From: JBMOLL01 sp049325415
GTDB taxonomy: Bacteria > Bacteroidota > Bacteroidia > Bacteroidales > GCA-2748055
Direction: 5' to 3'
DNA: 64,000 bases
NCBI GenBank assembly: GCA_049325415.1
Contig: JBMOLL010000022.1
Location: forward strand, 49,945-113,944
The notes beneath the pieces were generated by a model. It ran no database searches and had not been told where the DNA came from. It saw only the letters and a list, made by a program, of their open reading frames with translations. A program made the position numbers and the translations under genes. Positions 40,044-48,861 of this stretch are shown here, in pieces. Each line of letters starts with the position of its first letter. Position 1 is the stretch's first letter.

Positions 40044-42170
40044 TTACTCTTCGTATTCACTTTCGAGGTCATCCATCATCTGGATCTTTTCTTCCAGGTT
40101 TTTAATCCTGATGTGGGCATCCTCAATTTTTTCCTGGAAACTCTGAATGGTATTCTCCGAACTTTCCGACTGTTTAAAAAATCCGATGTTGTTTTCCCAT
40201 ACGGAGATGTCGTTGCGCAGTTGCTGGAGTTTATTCATCAGCTTATCCCTCTCGAAGGTAAACTTGGATTCTCCCTTGGGCGACTGGAGCAGATTGAGAA
40301 CCCGGTTCTTGAATTTGAGCATACTCTTCATATTCTCGTCCATATCGAGCGAATTGTACACTTTTTCAAGTGCCCTGGAATAGCGGATCCGGATATCTTC
40401 CTTTTTGGCGGAAGGTACGAAACCAATGGCGGCATATTGCTCCTGGATACTTTTAAGCTTTTCAAAAACTTCATCAGGGACCCCGGTGGTGTCGAAGGAT
40501 TCCAGTTCCTCGATAATTTTCTCTTTGGCTTCCAGGTTATCCTGGTAGGCCACATCGATATTCTCAAAGAAACTGGATTTTCGTTCAAAGAAGCGGTCGC
40601 AGGCGGCCCGGAATTTCTTCCACAGCCGGTCCGATTCGCGCCTCGGAACGGGGCCGATCTCTTTCCACTGGTGCTGCAGGTCGATCAGTTCATTGGTAGC
40701 TTCTTTCCAGTCGTTGCTGTCCTGAAGCGCCTCTGCCCTTTCCACAATCCTGATCTTTTTATCGAGATTATCTTTCTGGGCTTCAAAGGCTTTTGAGTAG
40801 TACTGAGCTTTGGCATCGAAAAACCTGTCGCAGGCATTTCTGAAGCGCTGGTAAACCAGGTTATTATCCTTTTTCGGGGCATAGCCGATGGATTTCCATT
40901 TCTTCTGAAGCTGCAGGATCTCGTTGGTCAGCTTCATCCAATCCTGATGTCCTTCGGGTGTGATAGCGGCAATTTCCTCGACTTTCTCACACAGCTCAAC
41001 TTTTTTGGCCAGATTATCCTGCAGGGATTCTCTCATCTTCACCTGCATTTCCTGGTGCATCTTGTTGATAACGGAAGTTGCCTGTTTGAAACGTTCCCAG
41101 ATCTCATCCCTGTTCTCCCGGGGCACAGGGCCGATCTCCCTCCATTTCTTATGATATTTCTGCAGGATCCGGAAAGCTTCCACTACATTGGGCTCAGCAC
41201 TCAGCGCCTCGGCTTTTTCACAGAGCTGAATTTTAAGTTCCAGGTTCTTCTTATGATCGAGAACCCTCAGCTCCCTGTTGATATTGACATAGTCGTTGAA
41301 TTTCTCAACAAAATAATTGTAGGATTCCCACAGGTCTTTCATATTCTGCTGAGGGACAACGCCGATCTCAAACCAGCGCCGCTGCAGATCCTTGAAGAGC
41401 CGGAAAGTCTTGTCGAAGGGCTCCTGCTGCTCCATCAGTACCCTGAACTCTTCAAGCAGGTTCTGTTTGAGGACCAGGTTGTCCTGCTTGACCTGCTCAA
41501 GTTGCTTATAATATTCAGTTTTTAGCGCTTTGTATTTCGCCAGACATTCCTTCAGTTCGTTTTCTACGGGATCCTCTACCGGTTTGAAATCCAGTTCAGC
41601 CCCACCATCGTCAATGAACCGTTCTTTCTTGGCCTGAAGATCAGCTGCCAGTCGGGCTTCCAGGATCTCCCTGATCTGATCGACATCGTCTCTGATCTCA
41701 TCAATAGCTTTCTGGCTGATCATTTCCCGAAGGATCCTGATCAGCTCGCTGCTTCCTGTGTGGCTGTAATCGATTTTTTCCTTTTCAACCGGCTCCCTGT
41801 TCTCCTGCCAGTCGGGATACTCTTCTTCCTTTTTGCCGTGAGCATCGAGATCTTCATCCGAAAGTTCATCCACCGTATTATCTTCTTCCGGAAAAGAGGC
41901 GTTTTCCGCTTCTTCCTCCCCGGAATGAACATCCGTTCCGGGTGCTGCCTCCGGCGAGTCTCCTTCTTCTTTTCCTGCTTCTTCTGACGCTTCTTCAGGA
42001 GAAGATACGGGCACTTCAACTTCGGCCTTACCGGGATTATCTTCCTCGTTGGCTGTTGATTCTTCTCCGGCCGAATTTTTCACCTCCATGTTTTCGTTTT
42101 CCGGAGTTTCATTCAGAAGATCCTTTTGCTCTTCCGAATTCAGAGGATTTTGTTCCTTTTTGCTGCTCAT
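40044..42170 (-). CDS. DUF349-repeat coiled-coil protein
   Basis: A 708-residue protein from the ATG at 42170 (MSSKKEQ). The first 130 residues are low-complexity and strongly acidic (Glu/Asp-rich). From about 180 on there are five DUF349 repeats, each about 70 residues and marked by motifs WFEIGVVP, WREIGPVPREN, WKSIGYAP, WKEIGPVPRRE and YAAIGFVPS, followed by a helical QRFRNACDRFF-like part. The C-terminal 60 residues form a coiled coil. DUF349 is poorly characterised; the repeats are helical and highly charged, suggesting a protein or nucleic acid scaffold. The whole gene is strongly biased, which explains long antisense frames. Stand-alone between pyrG and trmD. Confidence 0.9.
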   Translation of the reverse strand: MSSKKEQNPLNSEEQKDLLNETPENENMEVKNSAGEESTANEEDNPGKAEVEVPVSSPEEASEEAGKEEGDSPEAAPGTDVHSGEEEAENASFPEEDNTVDELSDEDLDAHGKKEEEYPDWQENREPVEKEKIDYSHTGSSELIRILREMISQKAIDEIRDDVDQIREILEARLAADLQAKKERFIDDGGAELDFKPVEDPVENELKECLAKYKALKTEYYKQLEQVKQDNLVLKQNLLEEFRVLMEQQEPFDKTFRLFKDLQRRWFEIGVVPQQNMKDLWESYNYFVEKFNDYVNINRELRVLDHKKNLELKIQLCEKAEALSAEPNVVEAFRILQKYHKKWREIGPVPRENRDEIWERFKQATSVINKMHQEMQVKMRESLQDNLAKKVELCEKVEEIAAITPEGHQDWMKLTNEILQLQKKWKSIGYAPKKDNNLVYQRFRNACDRFFDAKAQYYSKAFEAQKDNLDKKIRIVERAEALQDSNDWKEATNELIDLQHQWKEIGPVPRRESDRLWKKFRAACDRFFERKSSFFENIDVAYQDNLEAKEKIIEELESFDTTGVPDEVFEKLKSIQEQYAAIGFVPSAKKEDIRIRYSRALEKVYNSLDMDENMKSMLKFKNRVLNLLQSPKGESKFTFERDKLMNKLQQLRNDISVWENNIGFFKQSESSENTIQSFQEKIEDAHIRIKNLEEKIQMMDDLESEYEE

Positions 42171-42394
42171 GGCATTAAGAGGATTAGAGAGAAACCTTAC
42201 ATTCATCACTAAATTACATAATAGAATCAGAAAATCAAGATATTTTTCAATTTATCGTGAAAAGAATTTCTTTCCGTCCCTTAACGGAAACGTCAATCTT
42301 TCAGACAGAAACAGCCGGATGACACTAAGCCGGTCAAAATCTTCCCCCTTCAGCCAGGCCTCGTTCCACATTAGGCTTCATGTTCTGAATTGCT

Positions 42395-42402
42395 TATTTT
42401 TG
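42395..42402 (+). promoter_or_regulatory. Bacteroidota -7 promoter element for trmD
   Basis: TATTTTTG matches TAnnTTTG but lies only 10 bases before the trmD ATG at 42413. A start point a few bases downstream would give an almost leaderless mRNA. Confidence 0.4.
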
Positions 42403-42412
42403 AAGAAAAAAG

Positions 42413-43099
42413 ATGAGGATAGATATCATCACCATATTCCCGGAGATTGTCGGACCACCGCTTGCTCACTCGATCGTTAAAAGAGCCTGCGATAAAGGAA
42501 TTGCTGAAATCGTGATCCACCAGCTCAGGGATTATTCGGACGATAAGCACCGCCGGGTCGATGATTATGCCTTTGGCGGGGAAGCGGGGATGGTGATGCA
42601 GATTGCCCCGATAGAAAAAATAATTACAAAGCTGAGATCGGAAAGGGATTATGATGAACTTATCTATACCTCACCCGATGGACGGCTTTTCCAGCAGCAG
42701 GAAGCCAACCGGCTGTCCACCCTGAAGAATATCATCATCCTGTGCGGGCATTATAAAGGGGTTGATCAGCGGGTGAGGGATCACCTTATCACCCTTGAAC
42801 TGTCGATCGGAGATTATGTCCTGTCAGGCGGTGAACTGGCCGCAGCGGTCATTGCCGATTCGGTGATAAGACTTCTTCCGGGGGCTATTTCTGACGAGAC
42901 CAGTGCGCTGTCGGATTCCTTCCAGGACAACCTGCTATCTGCCCCGGTCTATACCCGACCGGCCGATTACAAGGGATGGAAGGTCCCGGAGGTTCTTCTT
43001 TCCGGCCATGCGGCACGTATTGAAGAGTGGCGCCACGAGACTGCGCTGGAAAGGACCAGGAAGCTCCGGCCCGATCTGCTCGGCAGTGAGGAAAACTGA
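42413..43099 (+). CDS. trmD: tRNA (guanine37-N1)-methyltransferase
   Basis: A 228-residue SPOUT-fold enzyme that methylates G37 next to the anticodon and prevents frameshifting. Motifs are MRIDIITIFPE, DDYAFGGEAGMVMQ, LCGHYKGVDQRV and the trefoil knot segment SIGDYVLSGGELAA with YTRPADYKG. Length is normal. The usual rpsP-rimM-trmD-rplS operon is absent; this trmD is solitary, which is common in Bacteroidota. Confidence 0.97.
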   Translation: MRIDIITIFPEIVGPPLAHSIVKRACDKGIAEIVIHQLRDYSDDKHRRVDDYAFGGEAGMVMQIAPIEKIITKLRSERDYDELIYTSPDGRLFQQQEANRLSTLKNIIILCGHYKGVDQRVRDHLITLELSIGDYVLSGGELAAAVIADSVIRLLPGAISDETSALSDSFQDNLLSAPVYTRPADYKGWKVPEVLLSGHAARIEEWRHETALERTRKLRPDLLGSEEN

Positions 43100-43244
43100 G
43101 TGACGCACCGGGCTTCAGCATCCACTATTCAAACAACTCTTTGCCCATCCAATGACGGGGAAATGATAGCAAAGGCTGAAAACTGGCTGTGACTCCAATC
43201 CGGCATATTGCCCCAGAATCGCCTGCTTCTTCAGCTTTTTCCTG

Positions 43245-44987
43245 TTACCTGAGGATCTTCCTCACAAAAGCCACTGTGAAATACGACATCAGGAAAAGCC
43301 CGGAAAACCCTTCCAGGGCCGATACCCAGCGTATAGCTCCGTAAGGATAATGGTCGCCGTAGCCGATGGTAAGAAAAGTAATGGCACTGTGGTAAAAGGA
43401 TTTGGAAACCACCGAGAGCTGATCATTCACGGAAGGGATGATATCGGCCGTTGTAAAGGTGATAAGCAGCAGATAAACAACGCTGAAAAAAGTAAAGAAG
43501 AACAGCATGGTAAAAAGCACCCTTACCGGACTGGTGGCGTACAGACCGGCTTTGTCAAAAAGTCCCACCTTAAACCAGTGCAGCGGATAGGCCCAGATCA
43601 CCGCCAGGCGACGTCCCCTGATCTGGTCTTCAAGATCGGCGCGCTCCTCATGGCGCTTGAATTCGACATATGCCGCATCTTCATCGTTATACTGACCGGT
43701 GGTATTGAAGTTTTCCTTCAGTATCCGGTATTGTTCGGCTTTCAGCCTGTGGGAAGCATCTTCCTGCCGGCTGACCATTTCTTTGACATGATTTAATTTC
43801 CAGTCGATGTAAAGTCGCCCGATCAGACGCATCCCGGCAAAGCTGATGACTTCCACATCCAGGTCAAATTCATGAGGCTTCAGGTCGATGATATCTCGGA
43901 CAATGGTATTGCTCATATCGATCATACGGCAATGCAGCAGGCGCAGATCCGTATAATTGTCGAGATGGCAGAAGCGGAAAGACAGGGAACCAAAGGTTGA
44001 CTTGTAGAAGGAAACTGTTCCCTCGCCAAAATCGCTCCTTTCAAAACTTACGTCGATATTCCGGAAGACCGCCTCATCGAAACTGATCATTCCTTTTCCG
44101 AAAAGTGCGCGCTTGAAGGAAAACTTGCCTGAATTCATTTCACTGGCCTCAAAGCTCACTTCACCGTCGCCGAAAACCGCCCTGTTGAAACTGACCCGTC
44201 CGTGTCCGAATTCCACAGTCCTGAAATCCACTCTTCCATCCCCGAATTCCGTCCGTTCGAAACTGATATCCCCCGAACTGAATTTGGCATAGTGAAAATC
44301 GACTTTACCCCTTCCGAAGCGCGCGACTTTAAATGAAGTATCGCCCGATCCGAATTCAGTATTGATAAAGCTGACATCTCCATTGGAAAACTCCGTATTG
44401 GTAAAGTTGACTCCCCCGTTACCAAACTGGGTATATTGAAAATCCTTGTCACCGTCGCCAAAAACGGCGTTTTTAAAGGTTACTCCGGCTGAAACAATAT
44501 ATACGTTCTTAAAATCGAAGAAATCGGAAGGAAAATGCACATAGCTAAAATCCAGCAGGTTATTCGAAAAATGCGCCGAGTCAAAACTGATCTTTCCGGC
44601 ATTGAACCAGGCGCCCTCAATATTAAAATCACCTTCCGGAAATTCGGAATAGGAGAAATCGAAGGTGAACTGTGAGTCAAACAACGCATTCCGGGCCGAA
44701 AAACCGTGTATTTCCACCAACTGCTTTTTGTCCAGCCCCCTTGATGTCCGGTAATCGCCTAGGGAGAACTTATTGATATAGCAATGATCAAGATGAAGTG
44801 CCTGTTTCTGGTCGATCCATGTAAACAGCAGTTCTTCCTCAACATAGCCGAGAAGTTCGACAACCGGCTTGATTTTCCCGGGCATGGTAAAGGTTACGAT
44901 GGCAGTCTTCGGGTAAACTATCCCTTTATCGGAGGTAAACTTCAGGTGCTTGATGTCGACCTGAAAAGAGAGATATCCTGGTATCAT
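43245..44987 (-). CDS. K+ channel pore fused to 18 exact 12-residue repeats (predicted beta-solenoid)
   Basis: A 580-residue protein. Residues 1-105 are a beta-rich domain of unknown family. Residues 109-324 are 18 uninterrupted 12-residue units with consensus [VI]-[SD]-F-x-x-[AT]-x-F-G-x-G-x (for example VSFNRAVFGDGE, ISFERTEFGDGR, VDFRTVEFGHGR) and a partial nineteenth. The spacing is not the five-residue period of pentapeptide proteins; it suggests a tight beta-solenoid. A helical linker (about 400-470) leads to a single two-helix pore: helix 1 at 488-511, selectivity filter TIGYGD at 540-545 and helix 2 at about 554-576. So this is a K+-selective two-helix channel with a cytoplasmic solenoid ahead of the pore. 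No neighbour shares an operon with it. Function of the solenoid (tethering or sensing) is not known. Confidence 0.9.
   Translation of the reverse strand: MIPGYLSFQVDIKHLKFTSDKGIVYPKTAIVTFTMPGKIKPVVELLGYVEEELLFTWIDQKQALHLDHCYINKFSLGDYRTSRGLDKKQLVEIHGFSARNALFDSQFTFDFSYSEFPEGDFNIEGAWFNAGKISFDSAHFSNNLLDFSYVHFPSDFFDFKNVYIVSAGVTFKNAVFGDGDKDFQYTQFGNGGVNFTNTEFSNGDVSFINTEFGSGDTSFKVARFGRGKVDFHYAKFSSGDISFERTEFGDGRVDFRTVEFGHGRVSFNRAVFGDGEVSFEASEMNSGKFSFKRALFGKGMISFDEAVFRNIDVSFERSDFGEGTVSFYKSTFGSLSFRFCHLDNYTDLRLLHCRMIDMSNTIVRDIIDLKPHEFDLDVEVISFAGMRLIGRLYIDWKLNHVKEMVSRQEDASHRLKAEQYRILKENFNTTGQYNDEDAAYVEFKRHEERADLEDQIRGRRLAVIWAYPLHWFKVGLFDKAGLYATSPVRVLFTMLFFFTFFSVVYLLLITFTTADIIPSVNDQLSVVSKSFYHSAITFLTIGYGDHYPYGAIRWVSALEGFSGLFLMSYFTVAFVRKILR
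44016..44663 (-). repeat. Eighteen 36-bp coding repeats (648 bp) in the K+ channel gene
   Basis: These code for residues 109-324 of the channel, 18 in-frame units of exactly 36 bases with no insertion or deletion. The DNA units have diverged, so the repeat is kept by protein selection rather than being a recent tandem amplification. At the third and eighth codons of nearly every unit stands a Phe codon. Confidence 0.9.
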
Positions 44988-45038
44988 CTGATAGGTGTTT
45001 GACCACTAAAGTTAATTATTGCCGCCGAATCTCAAAAA

Positions 45039-47882
45039 TCACCTTCTGCATATTTTATTGAAATCACAGGAGCGGCAATGAGCGGTTTCACTGGTCTGCG
45101 AAAAAGGAAGATCCCTGGAGAACAGTTCGCGGATCAGTTTGTCAAGGCCCTGTTCAAACTCAGGGGCTACTTCGCTATAGCTCAGGATCTCATGTTTATC
45201 CCCGTGCGTGCCGGTTATAAACCGAAAGCCAAAATCGCCGCTGAAAATATTCCGGATGACATAGAGCCCCGGTGTTACCTTCTCGTCGTTATAAATCCAT
45301 GCATAGAGAAAGGTCTGAAATGCAGCTTTATTCCTGTTGGCAGCACTGCTGTCGAAAAGATTCTCCACCGAGGAAAAACGCATTTCTGCATTACCCGTTT
45401 TATAGTCGAGTATTCGCAGCATGCCCCCGATCCGGTCGATCCGGTCGATTTTTCCGCCCAGCCGGACCGTGTAACTGCCTGTATTGTATTCTCTCCGGAA
45501 GGCCAGTTCGAGTTTCACCTCCTCCAGCGGGGCAAGCCGGCGATCGGTGGCAATAATTTTCCGGATATACTTGAGAATCACCCTGAAGATGATAAGGTTC
45601 CTGCCCTCTGGTACGGCATTGGCCCTTCCCCTGAAGAATTTTTCCCGGAAGACCTGTTCAAGAATCATTTCAGGCCTGTTGGTCCGGAGCAGTTCGTCCA
45701 GCGATTCGGCTCCGATGGATCCATCGGCACCTTTACATTCTTCATAAAGGCGCCACATGGTCTCATGGAGAAGGGTGCCGAACCAGATATTATCGACTTC
45801 CTCCAGTACCTCATCTTCCTCACCGATCCCGGCGATATAGCGGAAATAAAAGCGAAGCGGACAGTCGATATAGGCATTGAGTGCAGAAGGTGAAAGATAG
45901 GTCCGTGCCTCTCCTCCTGCATCAACAAGATAATCCTCCAGCCTTGCATACACCTCAGGTCCCTTTTCCACGAGCACTGGCTTCGTTTCCCCGCTGAGCA
46001 AGGATACCGACGGGCGTATAACCGGGACTCCGCGCTTAAAGAGCAACTGGTAAAGATAACGGCTCATCTCCCCGTTTCGGATCCCTTCGGAGGAGCTGTT
46101 GTACAGAAGATCAACTTTTTCGGCCCGCTGTATGAGCCGGTGGAAATAGTAGGCGTAGATCGCATCCAGTTCCTCCCTGGAAGGCATTTTAAAGGCATAG
46201 CGCATCGTCCAGGGGATAAAGGACTGTGCGCGATGCGGGGCCGGCATGATCTCCTCATTTACGGAAAGCATGATCACATGCCGGAAGTCGAGCAGCCGAG
46301 TTTCCAGGATCCCCATAACCTGCAGACCGGCAAGCGGTTCCCCGGTAAAGGGCATACGCTGCGATCGGAGCATTTTGCGGAAAAGTCTTGAGAAAACGAC
46401 GAGGGATACCTCCCTGCCATCGAGCAGCGATCTCAGTTTGTTGAGCCGGCTGTTCAGGATGAAAATATATTCTTTTTCCAGCTCAGCCTGTACCCGGTTT
46501 TCAGTATCGCAGAAAAGCAATTCGGAAATATGGGAAAAGATCGAGGAAAAATAATTACAGAAGTCGATATGATCCGTTACCTGCCTGAATATCAACAGTT
46601 CGAGTTCCGAGGTGAATTCCTGTTGCTCCACGTAGATCATATTGCCATTCACCATCTTTTCATTCAGATCCTTGACCCTGTCGGGGATCAGGAAGCGGAC
46701 ATATTGATGAAAAAGGATGCTTTCCACTTCCTTGTGGTAAAACCTTACTGCAGCATTGTTCTTTACACGGATACCGGCCTGGAGTGCCAGCAGGGCTTCA
46801 GCGAGGCCAAAAACAGGGGTGCTGAGCAAGGGATAACCCATGGTTACATTGATCTCTTCCACTCCGGGGGGTATAGAGGACAGAACGGGGATCAGAAGAT
46901 TCTCGTCGCAGAGTACCACGGCGGTATCGCTGAAACGGCTGCTTTCGGCTCCCGATTCCGACAGGATCCCGCCAAGCGTCCGGGTTTGCAGGATGTCTCC
47001 GGGAAGGTCGAAGATACGGAGGTCTTTTTCGTCGTTATAATGATCAAAGCTTTCCGGAAGAGGCGGAGGAGGAAACTCCTTCAGATTATCCCGCATAAAC
47101 CTTCCCGCTTCTTCATGGCGGTTGTTCAGGTATGCAAGATCATAGTCCCAGTAAAAAGAGGCTCTGGCATTGTTCCTCAGGGCTGTAAAGATTCTTTTTT
47201 CACAGGAATTCAGGGCATTGAACCCGGCAAAAACCACTTCTTTCCATTGCAACCGGTCCTGAAAGGTGGAAAAATTTTCAGCCACATCCCGGTAGATCAT
47301 TCCTTCGTAGGCTGTTCCCTTTTGCATCAGACTCTCCCTGAATCGTTTATAAACACGGGGGAGGATCTCCCATATCCCCATAAAACCCTCTTTTTCACTG
47401 CTGGTTCCTCCTGAGTAGAACGAACTCCAGAACTGCCGGATAAACGCCACCTGTTCGGGTTCCAGGCCACCGAAGCGATCGTCTATCTCTTTGATTTCCC
47501 GGATATTGGTAAACAGAGCAGCAGCATCCACCCTGTATTTATCGATCTCATCGAAGTCGGTGATCATCATTTCTCCCCAGAACCAGAATTCATCAATGGT
47601 TTCGGGTGTATTTACGAGGGCGGTGTAATGTCCGTAAAGTTCAAAGATAAGATCGATCGGATCGGCCGGAAGCAGGTCGCTCAGGCCGGTAATAAATTCA
47701 CTGATCCCCATGATGGCCGGTGACCACATCGCCTCTCCCGATCGTTCGGCAAGGTATTTCCGGAAAAACAGGCCGGCCCGCCTGTTCGGGAAAACGATAC
47801 AACAGCCGGACAGATCCCTTCCATGCTTTTCATAAAGCGATGCAGCCAGCAGATCAAGAAAGGGTTTGTTCCTGTTATCCAT
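45039..47882 (-). CDS. AddB-type nuclease subunit with Fe-S nuclease domain
   Basis: A 947-residue protein from the ATG at 47882 (MDNRNKPFL); a longer frame to 48047 would lie inside the radical SAM gene and lacks homology. It has the AddB layout: inactive helicase-like region without a Walker A motif (IVFPNRRAGLFFRKYL at the N-terminus), LDFRHVIMLSVNEEIMP, then a PD-(D/E)XK nuclease domain at the C-terminus (FGTLLHETMW, GKIDRIDRIGGMLRILDYKTG). Four cysteines able to hold a 4Fe-4S cluster occur in YIDCPLRF and in the last residues, HCRSCDFNKIC. With AddA it would resect double-strand breaks. Its start overlaps the radical SAM stop by 8 bp, and AddA is upstream in the same operon. Confidence 0.9.
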   Translation of the reverse strand: MDNRNKPFLDLLAASLYEKHGRDLSGCCIVFPNRRAGLFFRKYLAERSGEAMWSPAIMGISEFITGLSDLLPADPIDLIFELYGHYTALVNTPETIDEFWFWGEMMITDFDEIDKYRVDAAALFTNIREIKEIDDRFGGLEPEQVAFIRQFWSSFYSGGTSSEKEGFMGIWEILPRVYKRFRESLMQKGTAYEGMIYRDVAENFSTFQDRLQWKEVVFAGFNALNSCEKRIFTALRNNARASFYWDYDLAYLNNRHEEAGRFMRDNLKEFPPPPLPESFDHYNDEKDLRIFDLPGDILQTRTLGGILSESGAESSRFSDTAVVLCDENLLIPVLSSIPPGVEEINVTMGYPLLSTPVFGLAEALLALQAGIRVKNNAAVRFYHKEVESILFHQYVRFLIPDRVKDLNEKMVNGNMIYVEQQEFTSELELLIFRQVTDHIDFCNYFSSIFSHISELLFCDTENRVQAELEKEYIFILNSRLNKLRSLLDGREVSLVVFSRLFRKMLRSQRMPFTGEPLAGLQVMGILETRLLDFRHVIMLSVNEEIMPAPHRAQSFIPWTMRYAFKMPSREELDAIYAYYFHRLIQRAEKVDLLYNSSSEGIRNGEMSRYLYQLLFKRGVPVIRPSVSLLSGETKPVLVEKGPEVYARLEDYLVDAGGEARTYLSPSALNAYIDCPLRFYFRYIAGIGEEDEVLEEVDNIWFGTLLHETMWRLYEECKGADGSIGAESLDELLRTNRPEMILEQVFREKFFRGRANAVPEGRNLIIFRVILKYIRKIIATDRRLAPLEEVKLELAFRREYNTGSYTVRLGGKIDRIDRIGGMLRILDYKTGNAEMRFSSVENLFDSSAANRNKAAFQTFLYAWIYNDEKVTPGLYVIRNIFSGDFGFRFITGTHGDKHEILSYSEVAPEFEQGLDKLIRELFSRDLPFSQTSETAHCRSCDFNKICRR

Positions 47883-48861
47883 GCGGTAAAGTCTTTTGAT
47901 TTGCGGATGCCTGCCACAACCTGCCCTGCCAGGTATCCCGTTCCTGAAGGATCTCCCCGAAACGCCTGACGACCTCATCATAGCGTTTGCCCCAGCCTTC
48001 CCGCACCTGCCTGCCCGGTGCGGTTTCACCAGCAATACGTTCAACAACTATCGCCGGGTTGAGCCTTTCAAGTATATCGGCCAGCAGCTGCAGGTAAGAA
48101 TCCATGGTAAAGGAGGCAAAACGCTCCGGAGCAGCAGCATACTGCTTTTCCATGGCCGTTCCCCTGATGATCTGCAAATGATGATATTTGATGCTGTGCA
48201 GCGGCAGCGACGACAAGATCCCCGCCCCTTCCAGCCAGTCTTCGCGCGTTTCGCCGGGCAGACCAATAATCATATGTCCGCCGGTTCTGATCCCACGGGC
48301 GGCCGTTTCCCTGATAGCTTTAACGGAAGTCGCAAAATCATGTCCGCGGTTCACCTCCTGCAGCGTGGAATCGAGGGTCGATTCAATCCCGTATTCCACC
48401 ACCAGGAAGGTTCGCTGAGAGAGTTCTTCGAGGTAGTCGAGCAGCTGACTGCTGATACAGTCGGGACGTGTACCGATCACGATCCCGACCACACCGGGAA
48501 CTGTCAGGGCAGGTTCATAGAGGGCCTTCAGTTCTTCGACCGATGCATAGGTATTGGTGTAGGCCTGAAAGTAAGCCAGGTATTTTGTCACCTTCCTGTA
48601 TCTTTTCCGGTGAAAATCAATTCCTTCCATAATCTGGGTCACGACGGTCTTATCGGGGGTATTGTAGGAAGGATTAAAGGCATGGTTATCGCAAAAGGTA
48701 CATCCCCCTGAACCACACGAACCATCGCGGTTGGGACAGGTAAAGCCTGCATCGATCGTGATTTTCTGCACGCGTTCGCCGAACAAACGACGGAAATAGT
48801 CGCTGTAGGCATTGAATCGCCTCGGCGATCCCCAGGGATATATTACTTCATCAGGCTTCAT
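47875..48861 (-). CDS. TIGR01212-family radical SAM protein (YhcC/YtqA-like)
   Basis: A 328-residue radical SAM enzyme from the ATG at 48861 (MKPDEVIYPWG). Cluster cysteines occur in TCPNRDGSCGSGGCTFCDN (family pattern with CxxC), followed by GTRPDCIS, VEYGIES, HMIIGLPGE and YHHLQIIRGT. The reaction of this family is unknown; a role in tRNA or sulfur insertion has been discussed for relatives. It is wedged between addA (11-bp overlap) and addB (8-bp overlap), so it is translated with the recombination nuclease. Confidence 0.92.
   Translation of the reverse strand: MKPDEVIYPWGSPRRFNAYSDYFRRLFGERVQKITIDAGFTCPNRDGSCGSGGCTFCDNHAFNPSYNTPDKTVVTQIMEGIDFHRKRYRKVTKYLAYFQAYTNTYASVEELKALYEPALTVPGVVGIVIGTRPDCISSQLLDYLEELSQRTFLVVEYGIESTLDSTLQEVNRGHDFATSVKAIRETAARGIRTGGHMIIGLPGETREDWLEGAGILSSLPLHSIKYHHLQIIRGTAMEKQYAAAPERFASFTMDSYLQLLADILERLNPAIVVERIAGETAPGRQVREGWGKRYDEVVRRFGEILQERDTWQGRLWQASANQKTLPHG

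Noticed and set aside
44016..44663. CRISPR-like array or satellite with a 36-bp period
   Set aside because: The period is a protein repeat in frame with the K+ channel gene; there are no identical repeats with unique spacers and no Cas genes.
45078..47414. Long plus-strand frames antisense to addB
   Set aside because: They follow third-position bias of addB and show no domain or start signal; addB motifs are clear on the other strand.
47883..48047. N-terminal extension of addB by 55 codons
   Set aside because: The stretch is inside the radical SAM coding sequence, has Arg/Gly-rich shadow composition, and the AddB domain begins at the ATG at 47882.
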